Source: Chamaea fasciata
Lineage: Eukaryota > Chordata > Aves > Passeriformes > Sylviidae
Assembly (NCBI GenBank): GCA_029207755.1
Contig: JARCOQ010000017.1
Span: forward strand, 9,560,945 to 9,624,944
Direction: 5' to 3'
Length of the DNA stretch: 64,000 bases
Part shown: positions 1-14,569 of the stretch, one piece after another
Numbering within the stretch: position 1 is the stretch's first letter
How the letters are laid out: each line of letters begins with the position of its first letter
Made by a program: the position numbers and the translations under genes
The notes under the pieces: model-generated
What the model saw: the letters and a program-made list of their open reading frames with translations, nothing else
The model's database searches: none
What the model was told of the DNA's origin: nothing

Positions 1-1844
1 TCAGGTGTGCTGGGATGGGGGAGACAGGACTGACTGCTCTGTGCTTTGTCCAGGACATCCCACCTGGGGATGCTGCCCCTGTTCCCCACCCAGCTGAGCA
101 TGCCTGGGCAGCAGCTCCTCCATTTGTGAATGCAAGAGTGGGCTTCGCTGGGAAGGATACATGGAAAAGGGCTGGCCTCCACTCCTACCTCTGTGCACAC
201 CTTCCTGCCACCTGAGAAAAACTTTTGGAGCTTCTTTATTGCCATCCTTTGCCCATGATCCAAGGAAGTGGGGCACTGTGGGGATGCAGGTCAGGGCAGC
301 ACTGAGACAGCAGATGCCAGAAATGCACATCAGCCCTTCAGCTTCCACGGGAGGCCTCCAGCTGCACAGGAACCTCCCTGTGGTGGTGATGGCTCCTCCA
401 AGAAACAGGGAGAATGGCACCATCCCAGCTCCTGGGTGCAGCCCTGGGTTTGCCTCTCCTGGAACCCTGGGGACTGTCACAGGGTGTAGGGGCACTGGGA
501 CTGAAAATACTCATCAAGTCCCAGCCGTGGTTACAGTCTGTCCAGTGACATAGCCTACCCCCCCACAGCTCAAACCCTGCCTGCTCCCAACAGGGCACCC
601 AGGAAACTCCTGGCAATGTTCTCCAATGGGTAAAGGACTCACCCCTCAGCTGGTCCTGTGTCTGGGAGGTATAAATCAGCCCAAAGGACAGTGCTTCTCT
701 TTCAGGGAGAAGTTAACTTTCCACTGAATGCACTGAGCTGACAAGCAGTAAAGCTTTGGCTGTTTACCCCAGAGCCCAGGCGTCATGGTCCACATGGCTG
801 GAAGTCTCAGCAGGGCTCTATTCACTTTGATTTTACACCAGGGTTAACTAGACCCCGGTAATTATCCCCTTTTAACAAGGCAGTGTTTACACCTATGAGA
901 AAGGGTCAGCCCCTGACTTGCTCACTTCGGCTGGAAGGCGAGTATTGCTCATGGCAGCTGGAGAGGTGATGTGACCGTAGGGGGGAAAGAAAAGATGGGA
1001 AGAAAGAAAGAAGTGGAAATAGGAAAGGTGATCTTAAAGCTCAGATGAAAAATATCCCCCATGATCCCTGACTCCACAGCTTGCTCCTTCCCTATCCCTC
1101 CTTCCCCCACCATGATGCGATGCAGCCTCAGAGTGCACACAGATAGTTGGAAGCTGGGATATGTTGATGGATTTCTTAGCTCCTGGGCTATTAAATGTCT
1201 GGACCAGCTAATTTTAAAGCAAACAAGCAAAGGCCAAATGACAAATTGTTTGGGAGGCCCTTCAGGAGGAGGATGGAGTTTTACGACCACCAAGGGCACT
1301 GTTGCTGCCATTAAATCTGTGGATAGAGGGGAAAAATAAGATCTGATTTATTTGGTGATGGTGGAAAATATTATCCAAGCTATAATTTATTGATCATTGC
1401 ATCCTCCCAGTTTTCAAGGCCTTTTTCTCGTGCATATGGAACATATACATATTTTTCCACACATATGAGGCTGAACACATAGTGACTCCTGCACCTAAGG
1501 AATTTTTGCATGCTCTGCTCGCCGTGGGGCAGCAGCCAGCAGAACAGGGCTGTGGAGCAGCTCTCTACAGTAACGGATAGGTCACTTTGGGGCTGGGGCT
1601 GCTCTTCAATCAGGCAAGGAGCTGTGGGATTACTGGGAATCCCTTGACACTGGCAGGTCTCTTCCTTCCTGCTGGACACTGATCACCAGGTCACTGCTAT
1701 AGGATCCTTCCTGTCCCATCCTGCCCCCTCGACCCTGTGCCTGCCCTACCTGCTGGTCCCCAGAGCGTCGTGGAGACATTGAATAGTTCCTGTTTGGAAA
1801 AAACTGCAAGATGTGTCCAAGTGTGTCATAGACGTGAGACACAG

Positions 1845-2100
1845 ACATTAACCCAGCACTGCCAAGGCCACCACTAATCCACGTCCCCAAGTGTCACATC
1901 CACACGTCTTTTAAATCCCTCCAGAGATGGTGACTCCACCACTGCCTTGGGCAGCTTGTGCCAAGGCTGGAGAACCCTTCACATGAAGAAATTTTTCCTG
2001 ATCTCCAAGCTAAACCTCCCCTGGCACAAGCTGAGATCATTTTATCTTGTCCCGTTGCTTCTTGCTTAGGAGAGACCTGCCCTTACCTCACATCCACAAG
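1845..2100 (-). mobile_element. CR1 LINE 3' fragment
   Basis: Read on the - strand this matches the familiar avian CR1 3' region. On the + strand the recognisable reverse-complement phrases occur in order: TTAACCCAGCACTGCCAAGG, then CACACGTCTTTTAAATCCCT, GATGGTGACTCCACCACTGC, GAAGAAATTTTTCCTGATCT and CTAAACCTCCCCTGGC. It is a 5'-truncated, diverged fragment with no open reading frame. The family call is from remembered consensus, not a search. Confidence 0.8.
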
Positions 2101-2532
2101 GAGGAATGCTGTCCCTGGGGAAGGATAAACTGGCCTAAACACCCCTGCACACCCATGGTGAGGGGAAGGCAGACCTTGGGGAGGTTTGGTCTTTGCAAAG
2201 GGGAGCAGGGACACACAGCAAAGTACTGTCATCAGTGTTTCCCAGTGCTTCCAGCCAGGCTCAGAGGCCTGTGGAGCCCAGCTGCCTCCATTGCCTGGCT
2301 CGGGGAGCAGGATTGCTTCCCACAGCCAGCACGGGTGGTGGGAGCAAAATTCAAGATGGCAAATGAAAAGAGGGCAGCTTTGGGCCCCCAGGAACCTTTC
2401 TGGAGCTGGAGGCTCTCTAAGCCAGTCCATCTGGAGAAGAGAGAGCCAGGCTCTGCAGGGATAGCCGGAAATAACAGCAATTTATGCAGTTATGTTTCCA
2501 GATTTTTTTCCTCTAACCATCAAATAATACCA

Positions 2533-2573
2533 TAAGGAAAAAATAAAAAATTAAAAAAAAAAAAACAAGGAGA
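2533..2573. repeat. A-rich tract
   Basis: Nearly pure A run with scattered T and G. It may be the tail of an unrecognised retroelement or plain low-complexity sequence. Confidence 0.6.
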
Positions 2574-5500
2574 AAGGAAATAGAAAAAGCAATATAGGGA
2601 CCAGAGCTTTTAATCCTCCTGCGTTCCCAGAGAAATCCAGGGCCTCTTTCCCCCCTTTAACTCACTCCTGCTCTCCATTAAAGCCTCCTCCAGTAGACCC
2701 AGGGAGAGGAGCCCAACTGTTCTACACACGTTCTGGGACACCTTTTCCCTGTACAAACAATCAGATGCAAAACCTGATCCCTGCAGCTTTTGGGGGTGAC
2801 CCTGGTGGCCCTTCTGTGGCAGGTGACATTTGCAGAGCCTCACGCTCCTCCAGGCTGGCAGCCCAGGGAAAGCAGGAGCTTACGCTGGGGGATCTGTATA
2901 AGCCAAGCACTGCTCCTGGAGCAGCAGGGAGACTGTGGCCTCCCACCCTGCCAGGGGGATGCTGATTCCCAGTCAGACACAGCGTTTCCCCCGGTGTCTC
3001 CGTCCATTATCCCAGCCCAAGGGGTGCGCCCAGGTGCCAGCTGTGATGGCATGGACGTGCCTGGATCTCCAGCGTCCTGCTTGGAAGGAGGGCACAGGCA
3101 AAGAGCAGCTGGGAAGGCAGTGAGGCAGAGCCCTGTGAGCACAGAGCCCCTGCAGTGCCACACTTTTGTTTTCCCTGATTTGGGGAGCAAAGGCCGGGGC
3201 AAAGGTGGGTTGCCCAGACCACCCACAGCCCTCGGTGGTGACAGGGAGTGATGAGCCCAGAGGGACCTGCCATCCCCTCCACAGCACAGCCACAGCCAGG
3301 CAGGGCATGCAGAGGGGATGAGCACAAGCTGCAGCAGGGACGGATTCCTCTGGTGGTGCCTGGCTGCTCCCATCAGTGAGGATGGGTGAGGGCCTGGATT
3401 GCCTGGACAGCAGTGTTAAATCCAATAAACCGTAAATAGCACAGTCTGCTTTTCCTCTAGCATAGCATCTGGAAATGAGGTGAAGAAAACATTTTTTGAG
3501 TGGATTGAGTGTTCCCATTGCACCCATCAGATTGGGAATCAGGGAAAAGATGGATAACTGTATCCTCCCACCTGTCAGGCAGAAAATAAACAGTGCTCTG
3601 AGAGCTGCTGGGGCTCTTGCCTGTGACACAGATGGACCAGGCTACAGGTCCTCATGCCTAAATGTCCTCTTTGGAGACCAGTGAGAGTATTTAAGTGAAT
3701 GGAATGTCCCAATGAATGCCCTCTCCTAAGGCCCCTCTCTTGCTGGGGTTAGAGGAAGTGGTACCCAACCAGACTGTCCTGATCAGTGAGGAGAGGGGGC
3801 CCCGGGAATGATGATTTCCTGCCTCAGCCCTGAATTAAACAGCAAATATTTTTTCCTTTTCTTGGAACAAACTGGGAAGAGAGTTGTGCTGCTTCCAGGA
3901 GAGAGCAGAGCCTTTCAGCATGCTCATGCATCAGTTGGACTGGATGCCCAAAGCACAGTGCAGGATTTCTGGCATCACCCAGGCTGGCTGGACGAGCTTC
4001 TCCAGGGACAGACAGAGCTCAGGGTGAGCCAGCCCCTGTCAGCACAGACCCCCCTCGATGGGTGCAGACAGAGGACATGCAGCCCTCACACTGTGCAAAC
4101 AGAAGAGGATCTCTCTTGGCACTGGAGCTGTTTTCCCTTCCCAGAGTAAAATGCCCAAGCACTTGCTATATTTAGACAGCGGGGTTGTTCAGGAAGCACA
4201 AAGAAGCTTGTGTGAAGCTCCATATTCACCTCTGGACATGGCTCCTGGCCTCCTGACTAGGGCTGGCTCCAAAGGCCATTGTTGCACTGGTGCCAACCCC
4301 ACATGTCCTTCCTGCCCCACTGGGCTTCCCACAGGCATTGGGGGTGCCTGAAAAGCCCTTGGCCCGGGGCAAGCTCTGTGGGCTCTGACCAGCCCCCCTT
4401 TTTACACGGGGAAAGGTTTAGGAAAGCTGAGGGAAGGCCAGCTCTGCAATGGGGAAGAGCAGCAGTGCCTGACTCCAGCTGCCACCCAGCCCTGGCAGCA
4501 AAGGCTGCTGCTGCTGGACGGCACAGGGCACTGAAGGTGGCAAAGCCATCCCATGCAAAAAGATTCTCCAGCCTTAAATGTTCTCACTACCTGGAGAGAA
4601 AAAGAAAAAGGTTGCGTTTTTGTCTAAGTTAAAGGCTGGCTACCCCTCCTTGTGGTGCCCGGGCTGGGGTCCCCATCCCTGTCACCCACCCTCAGCTGCA
4701 GGGCAGCGCTCCCTCCAGCGCTCCCCTTTTCCAACTGGACGGCTTCCCAGCAAGGAGCAGCAGGAGAAATCTTGGCTTCTGGTGGGGAAAGGCAGCCAGC
4801 GGCAGGGAAGGGCGGGGAAGAAAGCGATGCATTTCCAGTGCTCCAGCGCACCATCCTCGCAAGCATCCCCGTAATTGCAGCCACATGCTGGCTCCCACAG
4901 CCCTCGCCTCGGAGCCCCAGACCCCCTTCTCCGCTCCTGGGGCTGCTGTACAGCCCTCCCCGGCCCAGACATGCCTTTCATCTCCTGCTTCAGGCCAAGA
5001 CAGAGCTGCACCCGTTCTGCATCACGGACCTGTAAACCCAGCGGGGGCAGCAGGGAACTTCCAGCACACCCTTAAGCCACAGAGAAAAATGACGGACCCT
5101 GGATTATACCGGTCCCCAGGCCCTTCTTTCTCTTTCTTTCCTCCCTCTCTCCTCCAACATGAATATTTATCCCCCGGTCTGGGCTGTCTTCTCGCCGGCC
5201 GTCGCCATCGGCATTCCTGCAGGAATTCCTCCTTCTCCCGCCACCGAGTGCAGCCCGGGGCCGGGGCGAGGGGGAGGCAGCCCTTTTCATTCCCAATCCC
5301 CCCATCCTCGATGGAGAGTAAACATTGTTCCTCTCACAAAGGCGGGTATTGTGGCAGGACGGGGGGAAGGCGAGCGGGAGGAGGCGCGGGGGAGATGAAG
5401 TGCGAGCTGGAGGGAGGGAGGGCACGGGAGAGTCCCCTGAGAAGAAGGCGAACGGGATGTGAATATAAATTCTGTAAATATTTTCTTTAAGGTGCTGGGT

Positions 5501-8500
5501 GTAATCCCAGGAAATAGATCCAGTTTCATGGCAGAGTGGGGGGAGCGGGACTGACTTTGCCACGGGTTTCTCCACATCGATTGAAACCCTGATGGAGAGG
5601 TGGGGGGAGCACCCCAGGCAGCTCGGGAGAGCACCAGAACCTCCCTCTGCCACCGTCCTGCCTCCCCTCCACGCCCAGCCAGCAGCCAGCAGTGCCTGGC
5701 CCCCTGTGCTGTCCCCACTTGCACTCTTCAGGCTCTTCTCCCGCAGGACGACACCTGGCCAGGATGGTAAAGCAGAGGAAAATGAGGCTTCAGTCCTGCA
5801 GCAAAGGGTTTAGACTCCATCAGGCACATCACCCCGAGCAGGGACAAGGTTCTAGGTTGAGGTGGGGGCACGTGGCACCCAAGGGAGGTGTAGGGACAGC
5901 TCAGCCTGGCCATGACCCCATGAGTCAAGTGCAAAGTTTGAGATTTGTCTAAAGGGGACAACCCTGGTGATAGTGTGCCATGGGCAGCAGCAGCAGCCAT
6001 GGGACAGACCCACGGTCCCCTTTCCTGCCCAGGAGCTGCTGTGCCCATTCCTCACCCTCCTGGGCCAGCTGCCCTTTGCCAGGGAGGGGACAGGAGGTGG
6101 AATGCCTCGGACTGGCACTGCCGGCCATGCAGAGGGGGCACTGCTGTCTGCCCCCCTTGGTGGGGCAGGGGCTTTCCCAGCCCTCCCACAGAGCTGCTCC
6201 GGGAGGATGAGCCTTTGCCCCGTTCCGGTTGGACAAGCCATTGAGTCTCCTTCAGAAAAGGATTACCAAAACATCCAATTATGCTTTCCTTTCTGCCTGT
6301 CTCGCCTCCTTTTGATGGTCTTTGTCATTGTATGAAACAACTGTGTCCAGAAGTCAGGCTTTCCATGGACACTTGCTTTAATGGTGATTCTTCACATGCC
6401 CAGAGCCTCATTTGCCCTCCTGCAGGCACAGCTGATCTCCCCACCCCACAACCCTCTTGCCTCAGGGCTCTGAGCAAAGCACTCACTGCTGGGCAGGAGC
6501 CAGGACCATCTCTGCATCCCATCACTCACGTGGGAGCTCATCCACAGCCTCAGTTCAGGCCTCTGGGGCAGAGGACCTCCCAATGCTTTTGGTTATCCCA
6601 CATCATCCCCCCACAAAGGACAGAGGCTGGGAGGCAACCATGCTCCCACCTGCTCCCTGAGCCATGTGCAAGCACAGAAATCCCTGATTCTAAGGCATTT
6701 CTAGGAATTCAGCTGTTACCCTCTATAATTGCTATTATCCCCTTGCTCACAGGGGATCCCTGCCACCACCAGCTGGTCCCCCACGACCCCAGGGGAATGC
6801 ATGCCATGGTCACAGTCCCCTTTCACCAGGGGCACCGTGAAATGTGACATCCGTGGTGGGGCAGTGGGGAGGTCAGGAGTGTAACCGCATTGCAGAAGAG
6901 ATTAGAGCAGTTCAGGGAGGTCCCGGGGGGCTGCAGGGGGCTGACCTGGAGGTGTGCCTCACCCTTTCACTGCCAGGAGCATCCCTGCACACTTACTTCA
7001 TTCCTCCTTCCCCAGTTCCTGTCGCGGGCTCATATTTGAGAGGTGACATGGGGCTCCCCAGGCCTTTGATCTGCTCCAGCACAGCTGTTCCCAGACCTTT
7101 ATGTAAGGGACAAGAAATGTGACTGAAATAACCGACAGAGTGAACAGAAGCAAGTGTGAAAGGTTTTAAATAAATATGACACAATAGCTGTGGTCACTGC
7201 TAAATAAGTTTTGAATTGAATTGATGGTATAAATAGAGTCGAAAGCAAAGATGCCACCAGCAGGTGACATGGATTTGAGGTGGGGAGCGACCAGGGTGAT
7301 GCAAGTGCAAGCACGTTTTCTCATTGCCCTGTTCCACCCTTGCTGTCTGTCAGCCATGGAAGTGGTTGTTTTCCTTTTCCTACTTTGCAAGGCCTGTTGA
7401 GCAACAGCCAGTCCTCAGCAGTGAGTCCTCCTGAGGGTCAGAGTGCCCCTGAGAGGGCAGAGGGGTACAGTGGGATGGGGAAAAGCCCGTGGGACCCTGA
7501 GACTCCTCCTTCCTTACCTCCCCTTGGCCATGCTGGGCGTGAATGATCCAGGCAGGCTGGGATGTGCCTGCCCAGCCCTCGAGGTACATGAAGAAGGTCG
7601 AGGCCCTTTGAGGGATGTAGAAGCTCAGGCCCCTCTTACCACCCTCCCAGAGCCCCCTTGCACAGCTGACAGACTCACATGAGGCCTCCATGCAGCCATT
7701 AAATGGAGTTTACATTTCACTTTCAATGTTTAAACTCTTTTCTCCCTTTCCTTTCCCTTCTTTCCCCAGCAGATGTGCTGTCCCTCGCTCGAGCAGGTCC
7801 TGGCCCTTCACAGGGCTGCAAGACTTGGCAACAAGAGCTGTGCCTGCATTGACTCCCTTGCTGGCTGATGCAGAAGACTTGTGAGCTCCTTAAACCAGTC
7901 ATTTTGCACCTATCCCTCAAATTCCAGAGGCACAAATGCTCTGGACACCTCAATTCCAAATCCATCTAAGAGTGCAAGGGCTGTTTCTGGTATAAGCCCT
8001 GCAGCTCCCATGTAACCAGGGCACCATCCCATGTGCTCAGCCACAAAAACAGACCAAGGAGCAGAGCCAGGGTCCTGCCCCTCCTTGGCTGACCTTACTC
8101 TTCTGGGCACAGCAATTCAGCAACACCCCAGAGATGCTCAGCAAATGCTGAACACTGAGATCAGCCAGAGGAGATTCTGGTGGGGGCAGCGATGTGCTGC
8201 TGCCCAAGCCATGCCACAAAGGGGCTCACCCTGCCAACCTCCATCAGAGCCAGCACAGGATGCTGCCAGCTCCACAATGCTCAGCAGCACGTGGGAGGAC
8301 ATCCCACCCATGACTGGTGGGGCAGAGACCTCCTCTGATTTCACTCATGGATGATTTGCCCAGCTCAGATTCACAGCAATCCTGGCAGGCTGGAAAACTT
8401 CGCCACTCTTTTCTCCCTCTTTTCCACCTTCCTTGCTGTGGGTCCAAACCAATCTCTCTCCCAATTAATATTTGGGCAAACACCCCCCCTTGGTAGAGAG

Positions 8501-8639
8501 CTCTGGGCTGGCTTCAGCCCCGTGCACGGGCGCCGCGGGAGGACAGGGGGGAACGTGTGGGAAGGGGCGAGGGGGCTGCAGATCAGGGCTGATGTGGCCT
8601 GGCATTTTGGCAGAATTTTCTAGGACAGTTTGTACAGTG

Positions 8640-8800
8640 TCTTCCCCATACAATGGTTATGTCTAGCCGCCGCGCTGCAGCTCTCATTTCCATGAGCAAG
8701 GAATTCAACCGAAAAGTAAACAGGAAAAAACGTTACATCTCACAGTTTATAAATATATACGGAATTATTTAGGCAGTCAGGCCAATTTGCACAGATGCCA
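8640..8800. promoter_or_regulatory. Candidate conserved non-coding element
   Basis: An AT-rich block with an organised look, set in GC-richer flanks. It contains a forkhead-type GTAAACA core (near 8716), a MEF2-like TTTATAAATATA (near 8746) and neighbouring homeobox-like AT cores. No open reading frame or repeat family is apparent. It may be an enhancer of EMILIN3 or of the upstream gene. This is inference from motif density only. Confidence 0.25.
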
Positions 8801-10576
8801 CATATATGCTGTGACAGATCTCTGTGTTGTTTTGGAGCCACCCCTTGTGAATGGGAAACAGGGCTGGTTTCTCGCCATGTCTGCATGAAATATCGGTATC
8901 CTCCTGCAAGCTGGCTGCCAGCAGCGAGTGCTCCGGCTCTTGGGAACAGCTCTGGGAGCTGATGTGAGCTATTTGCACGTAGTGCTCACAGATTCGAGCC
9001 CCCACGTTTCCAACTTGGGCTGCACAAAGTCTTGGGAAGAAGCAGGGGAGTTTTTCCTGGGGATTGCATTGGGGATTTCAGCCTGGGATCCGATGGGACA
9101 AACCGTGCTTTGCTGGGATGGGGGCAGGATTGCCCTGGCACACACATCTCCGTGAGGGTGAGTCAGCATTCTGGAGTCCCAGTTCCCTGTGTCTCACAGG
9201 CTGGAGCAACAGGTTCCCAGAGCCTGGGGGAGGAAATGGGCACAGGCAGGGCAGAATTGCCTCCTACTCCACACTGCCCAGGGGAACAAGGGACCTGAGT
9301 CCTCATCCCATCAACCTCCTCCACAGGGAGCATCCCACTGTGCCCCAAACCAAAGCCACAGTTCAGACCAAAATGATGGAACTGGGCTTTTTCACTTCCT
9401 CCCCCTCTCACACCCAGCCTGAGCCCAGAGGTTTATTCAACCTGACAGCCGAGTGACTTGATCGTTCAAAGTGATGTCTTAATTACAGGACATCCTCCAT
9501 GGCGTTTTCTGGCTACGGCCAGTACAAGAAACTTCTCTTTGCCTTCCTCCCTCTGCCCCCCCAGCACCACTGAGCCATGCCGAGCCATGAGAGCTGCCCA
9601 GACAGTGGAGATATTGTTTTGGCCATTGCCTGAATGGCCCAGCCTCCTCAGCTGTAAAATTACCTAGAGGATAACTAAACAAACCCCAGACAAACACTTC
9701 TTTAAAGGCGCTGCTTACTTTGCAGCAGCCACTTCCCCCTGCCTGCCACATGTGCTCATGCTGAGTTTTCTTTTCCTGCCTTTCTCAAGGATGACACAGT
9801 TGCAATGCCCTTGCAAGGCATTGAATGGGAAAGGAGGGACAGCAAGACATGGGGGGACCTGGGGGGATGCCATGGGCTCTTCTGGGCCAGGCTCTGCTCA
9901 ACCCAAACCCAGGAGATGGAGACCTTGCAATGCCAAGGCATCCTGAGCAAATAGGGAGGCAGAGAGCAGTTCCCCGGGCTGGTCCGTGTTGGAGCTGGGA
10001 GGAGGATGGTGTTTCTAAGGGTTCAGCTCTTACCAGTTGCCTGCAGGGTCTGGGGTTTTTCCCAAAATAGCATTGCTGGCTCACAGGAATTCTGGTCCAA
10101 AGTCCACCGAAGCCAGTGAAAAGCTGTCCCAGCCCCCAGCACCATGCATGACCCAAGGGGGTTGCTGAGCTCCTACGGGCAAACCCAAGAGTTAAGGGAT
10201 GATAAAACCCCTCTGAACTGTACTGGTTAAACAGGGAGGTCAGCACAGGTCCCCTCTGGGAGGTTTTGCTGTTTTCCAACTATCCCTTATAAATAGGAGA
10301 AAAGTTCTGGCCAAATCCTCCTTCAGAGTCAATCTAAGCATTTCCTGAATCGGTGTTGATTTCACAGATTAAAGCTGGTCAAAAACAACCTGGTTGCAAT
10401 CCAGACAGCATTAATTTTTGGAAAAAGACTTTGAGGAATTTTGTTTGAGTTTGTTCCGAGGGTAGGGGCTGCGCTCTTCCCACCCAGAACCTTGTTTGCT
10501 TTTGGAACACATGCGATAAACACATGAACACTGAGCCCCAGCTACAAGCAGAAAGGCTGCCTTCTGCTGCAAAGGC

Positions 10577-10630
10577 TTTTATTTTATTTTATTTTATTTT
10601 ATTTTATTTTATTTTATTTTATTTTATTTT
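10577..10630. repeat. (ATTTT)n microsatellite
   Basis: About 54 bp of uninterrupted TTTTA pentamers. Confidence 0.97.
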
Positions 10631-11103
10631 GTAAAAATATGGTTTACTAGTTAAGCTGAGGTTATGCCTTTAATTCCAGGCCTGCCAGTGAGCCACTAAC
10701 CCAAAGTATTACAACTACACCCAAGTTTCCATGTTCACGAGGGCTGCAGTAAAAGCCTGGGTTTTGGCATGGGGAAGCAAGACAGGGATTTAGGACCAAA
10801 AATCCCATTGATCCCATAATAAAGGGATGTTAAATAAATCCCTCTGTATCTCTGCAGCCAGTCAGAGGGAGACTTTCCTTTCTGTTGTAGTTGACCCATT
10901 CAGAGAGAGTGTGCCCTTGCAAAGACAGGAGTGGAAACCTAAAACACACCACAGCGTGTGCTCTGGAAATACGCACAGCCCAACCGAGGCCGATCCCAAA
11001 TTTTGGCAGATTCCTGAGATCAGGAAATTCCTTGAGAGTTCGGGAAATTCTCCAGTACTGAACCCAAGCTATGTCACTTGCAGAAGATATCAAGCTCTCC
11101 TCC

Positions 11104-11165
11104 TGTTGTTTTTGTGTTTGTTTTTTTTTTTGTTTGGTTTTTTTTTTGTTGTTGTTGTTGTTGGT
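11104..11165. repeat. T-rich and (GTT)n simple repeat
   Basis: Poly-T runs broken by single G, ending in a short GTT trinucleotide array. Confidence 0.9.
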
Positions 11166-12406
11166 GATGGGTCAGTGGGACTTTGGCGAGCGCACGTTGC
11201 TGTACAGTGAGACAGAGGATTAGCAAACACTGCCAAGGGCCAAGTACAGATGCAGGGCCTGCAGGAACAGCTGCTTGCAAAGGGAAGCGGGTGAAGCCAA
11301 GTATCAGCCATGAGCTCCAAGCAGGTCTGGAAGGAGCCCAAGCTGGTATCAGTTACACTCCCTTCCCTGTGCATAAATAACCACCTGTTATTTATGGCTA
11401 TTCGCATCGCGCCCGCGTGCCTGCCGTGCCGCCTCAGAGGATGGGGCAGAGCTGGCTGCAGCAACAGGACATGAAGGGCCTCCCCTTGAACCCAAAAATA
11501 ACTGCCACTCATCCCCTTGCCTTGAGCGATGTGGATGATGGCAGGGTTTCAGCCCAGCTGTTCCCACATTTGGTATATCCAGAGTCACCCAGTGCTTGGG
11601 GACATGTGGGAGCCGTGCTGCCCATGGCTTGGAACAAGCAGGTCATGAGCACAGCCAAGAAAAGGCAGACCTGAGGTATGGGAAAACTTCCTGCTGTGCC
11701 AGGGCCCCATCTCCAGGCAAAGTGTCCATGGCTAGGCAAAAATAGGTACAAAATAGAGAATCAGATGTGCAGGATAACTTCTCCCAGGCGGGCTGCTCTC
11801 CATCCTTTGCCACAGAAACACTCATTTGCCACTGGGACAATCTTCACCCAAGCAGGCTGTTGGTGCATCCCAGGAAGTTCTATGTGGCTTGTGCCTCTAA
11901 AATGCAGGAGATGGGGGAGAGAGCACAAACCTCAGGCTGCTTCTTCACGGAGCCCTGCAGCAGCCTCTGCACTTGGCCATCACCCCTGTGGGCCCACCAT
12001 GTCCAGGGAAACCTGTGTCCACAGCTGTCCCCCTCTCTTGCTGAAGTCACCCCAGCAGACCTGGCTTCCTGTCCTTCCCTTGCTTGCACCAACCAGATGC
12101 CCGTGGGCGAATTAAAAAAAAAATCACCCAGGAAGTTTGTTTGTATTATTGCCCTTCAATATACCCACATGCCAAAGGAGAAGTATCTTCTTCCTGCTCC
12201 TGTGGTGCTTTTCTTCCACTGTGTGCAGCAGTGAGGACACTGAGCAGAGGTTTTGTGACTCGGTTGCTGGGTGTCTGCCATCATCCTGTTCCCAGGAAAG
12301 GCAGAAGGTGACTCAGGTGGACATACAGCTATGAGAATATGGATCTTCCTATAATCCAAAGGCACAGCTCTGCAAAGCACCAGGCTGAGCCATGGAACAG
12401 GAATCA

Positions 12407-12452
12407 AACATATCAGCTGGTTTGGGCTGGAAGGCACCTTAAAGGTCATCTA
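12407..12452 (-). mobile_element. Short CR1 3'-end fragment
   Basis: The + strand reads GGTTTGGGCTGGAAGGCACC followed by TTAAAGGTCATCT. This is the reverse complement of the terminal part of avian CR1, just inside its 3' octamer repeats. Homology is lost abruptly on both sides. Confidence 0.6.
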
Positions 12453-14569
12453 AACAGTTCTGGGGCATTTCTTTGAACCAAAAGTAATGAAACTGTTTCT
12501 TGCTCCAGGGACAGTCCCTACAGAAGGACACTGACACAGGAGCCCTGAAGCCCTGCAATTCCCCAAAGCCAGGGCCCCTCAGGCCCTGCAGGCAGCAGTC
12601 TGTAGGACAATGTGTTGCTGCTGGGGATGAGCTGCACCAAGCCCCTCTCCCACATCCATGGGACTGGCACCTCAGACACCTCTTCTCATGGCTGATCCTC
12701 TGTGGGGACACTGCACCAGGGACCCCCATGGGCTCAGCCAGGCTGAACAAGCCCACTGCCTGCTGCCAGAGTCCTCTCCAGCAAAGTCAGGATGGACAAG
12801 AATCACCTTGCAAGGACCCCTGCTGCCAAAGCTCCCCAGCTGCACCAGGACCTTCCCTCACAGCACGTGGCTTCAGTCCTGCTCCTCCCAGCACAGCTCC
12901 GTGCCTGACAGCCTCAAAGCCCGAACTCTGAAGGCATTTTCCTCTCCTACCACTTTCCTTTGGCTTCAGGGATATCCTTTCAGGTAGGCAGGAGCTGACT
13001 AACTTTTTTCTTGCCCTAGGGAACCCTCTCAGATCTTTACCTGCCCACAGAGCAACCTTTTCTCTCATACCCTGGATAGCCTGGGGAAAAAAAACCCTAC
13101 TCCTCCCTGGCCCTGGGCACCAGCCTTTTAAAGCATTCCCAGACTCCTGCTCAGCTGAGATCAGGGCTGCTCCTCCTTGGGGCTCACAGGGCCAGACACC
13201 CCACCACCACAGGGCCCCAGTGCCCCACCATCAGCATGCTGGGGTTTACTGGGAGGGTGTCATCTCCTCCTTTCCTCATCCTCTCCATCCTGACCTGTGT
13301 GCTGCTAAATCCTGGGACTGCTCCTGCTCCATCTCCATGGTGGTTGCCTGTTAATGCTCTCATCCCTGGAGTCCTGGCATAGCTGGGAAAAGTTTTTTAA
13401 GCACATCATCTCCTGCCTGCCCCTCTTCCTTGCTAAATCTCCCACTGCCAGTCTCCCTGCACATTTTCCTGAAGGAAAGACGCTAATGGATATACAAATA
13501 AAGCAACCTGTGTATTCTTTTCCCTGCTCAGAGCTTGTGTAACCTGTGGTTGACCCCTCCTAGTCCTCCCCAAACCACAACCCCAGAATGTGCTGCCGCC
13601 GCTGCTGCTGCTGCTCTGGCATTTTTATGAATGGCTGTGAGCCCAGGGAAGAGATGTGAGCATGGATTTGGAACAGCTCCATCCCTTCTACCGCACGCGC
13701 TAATCTTGACAAATGATCAGCGTGTGGCTTTCGAAACCAGAGATAAGGCTGTCTGACCACTTCAAGTCACTCTGCTTTCCCACGAAGAAAGGGATTTTGT
13801 TCTCAGCCCCCGGCTGCAGCTTCCTCCAGAGCCTGGGCAAGCCCAGGTGCCCCCACCCCATGGTTTGGGGGACACACACTGCAATCACACCCCTGCAGCT
13901 GGGGCCAGGGGCTAGTTCAGAAAAAAACCTTGGCAACCTCCAGACAAGGCAAATGTTGTGACCTTGCCTGGGTTTCTGGTGCACCAGGGATGCCTCCTGC
14001 CTGCACACCTTCCTCCCTTCCCGTTGAGACCAATGGGAGAAGTGGTCCATGCCCAGAAAGGAGCAGGGATGTGGCAAAAGCATGTGCTAGAAGCCAAAAA
14101 GAGCTTCCACGAGCTCAACTATGAGCATGGTGGACTTCCTTGAGCTCAGTTTTAGCTGAGAACTGGAGCAACTGAAGAACTATCACTGTTCTCCTTTGAA
14201 CTGGTATCCCACTGCACTGCTGTGGCATTTGGGACATGCGTCCTGCCTGACAGTTCGGGAAACACAGTGTCCCCATCCCTCCCAGGGGCTGGGAAAGCAG
14301 TGTGGGATAGCTGTGGGATCTTCCCAGGGATTATGACATGGGAGAATGAGCCCTGAGTGGGTCCTGATGGATGTGCACCTGGGAAATCCAGGCTGTCCAG
14401 AAGGTTCCCTCTCTCACACAGACACAGACCCGCTGCCAAGAGAAAAGGCCTCTGTGAGTGCCAATTCAAGGAATGCCTTTGATCCAGTGGGAATCACTAG
14501 GGAGAAACTCTGCCTCTAAATAGAGCTGCTCTCTTGCCTTGCCACTTTGGGAAATGAATTTGTACTTGG

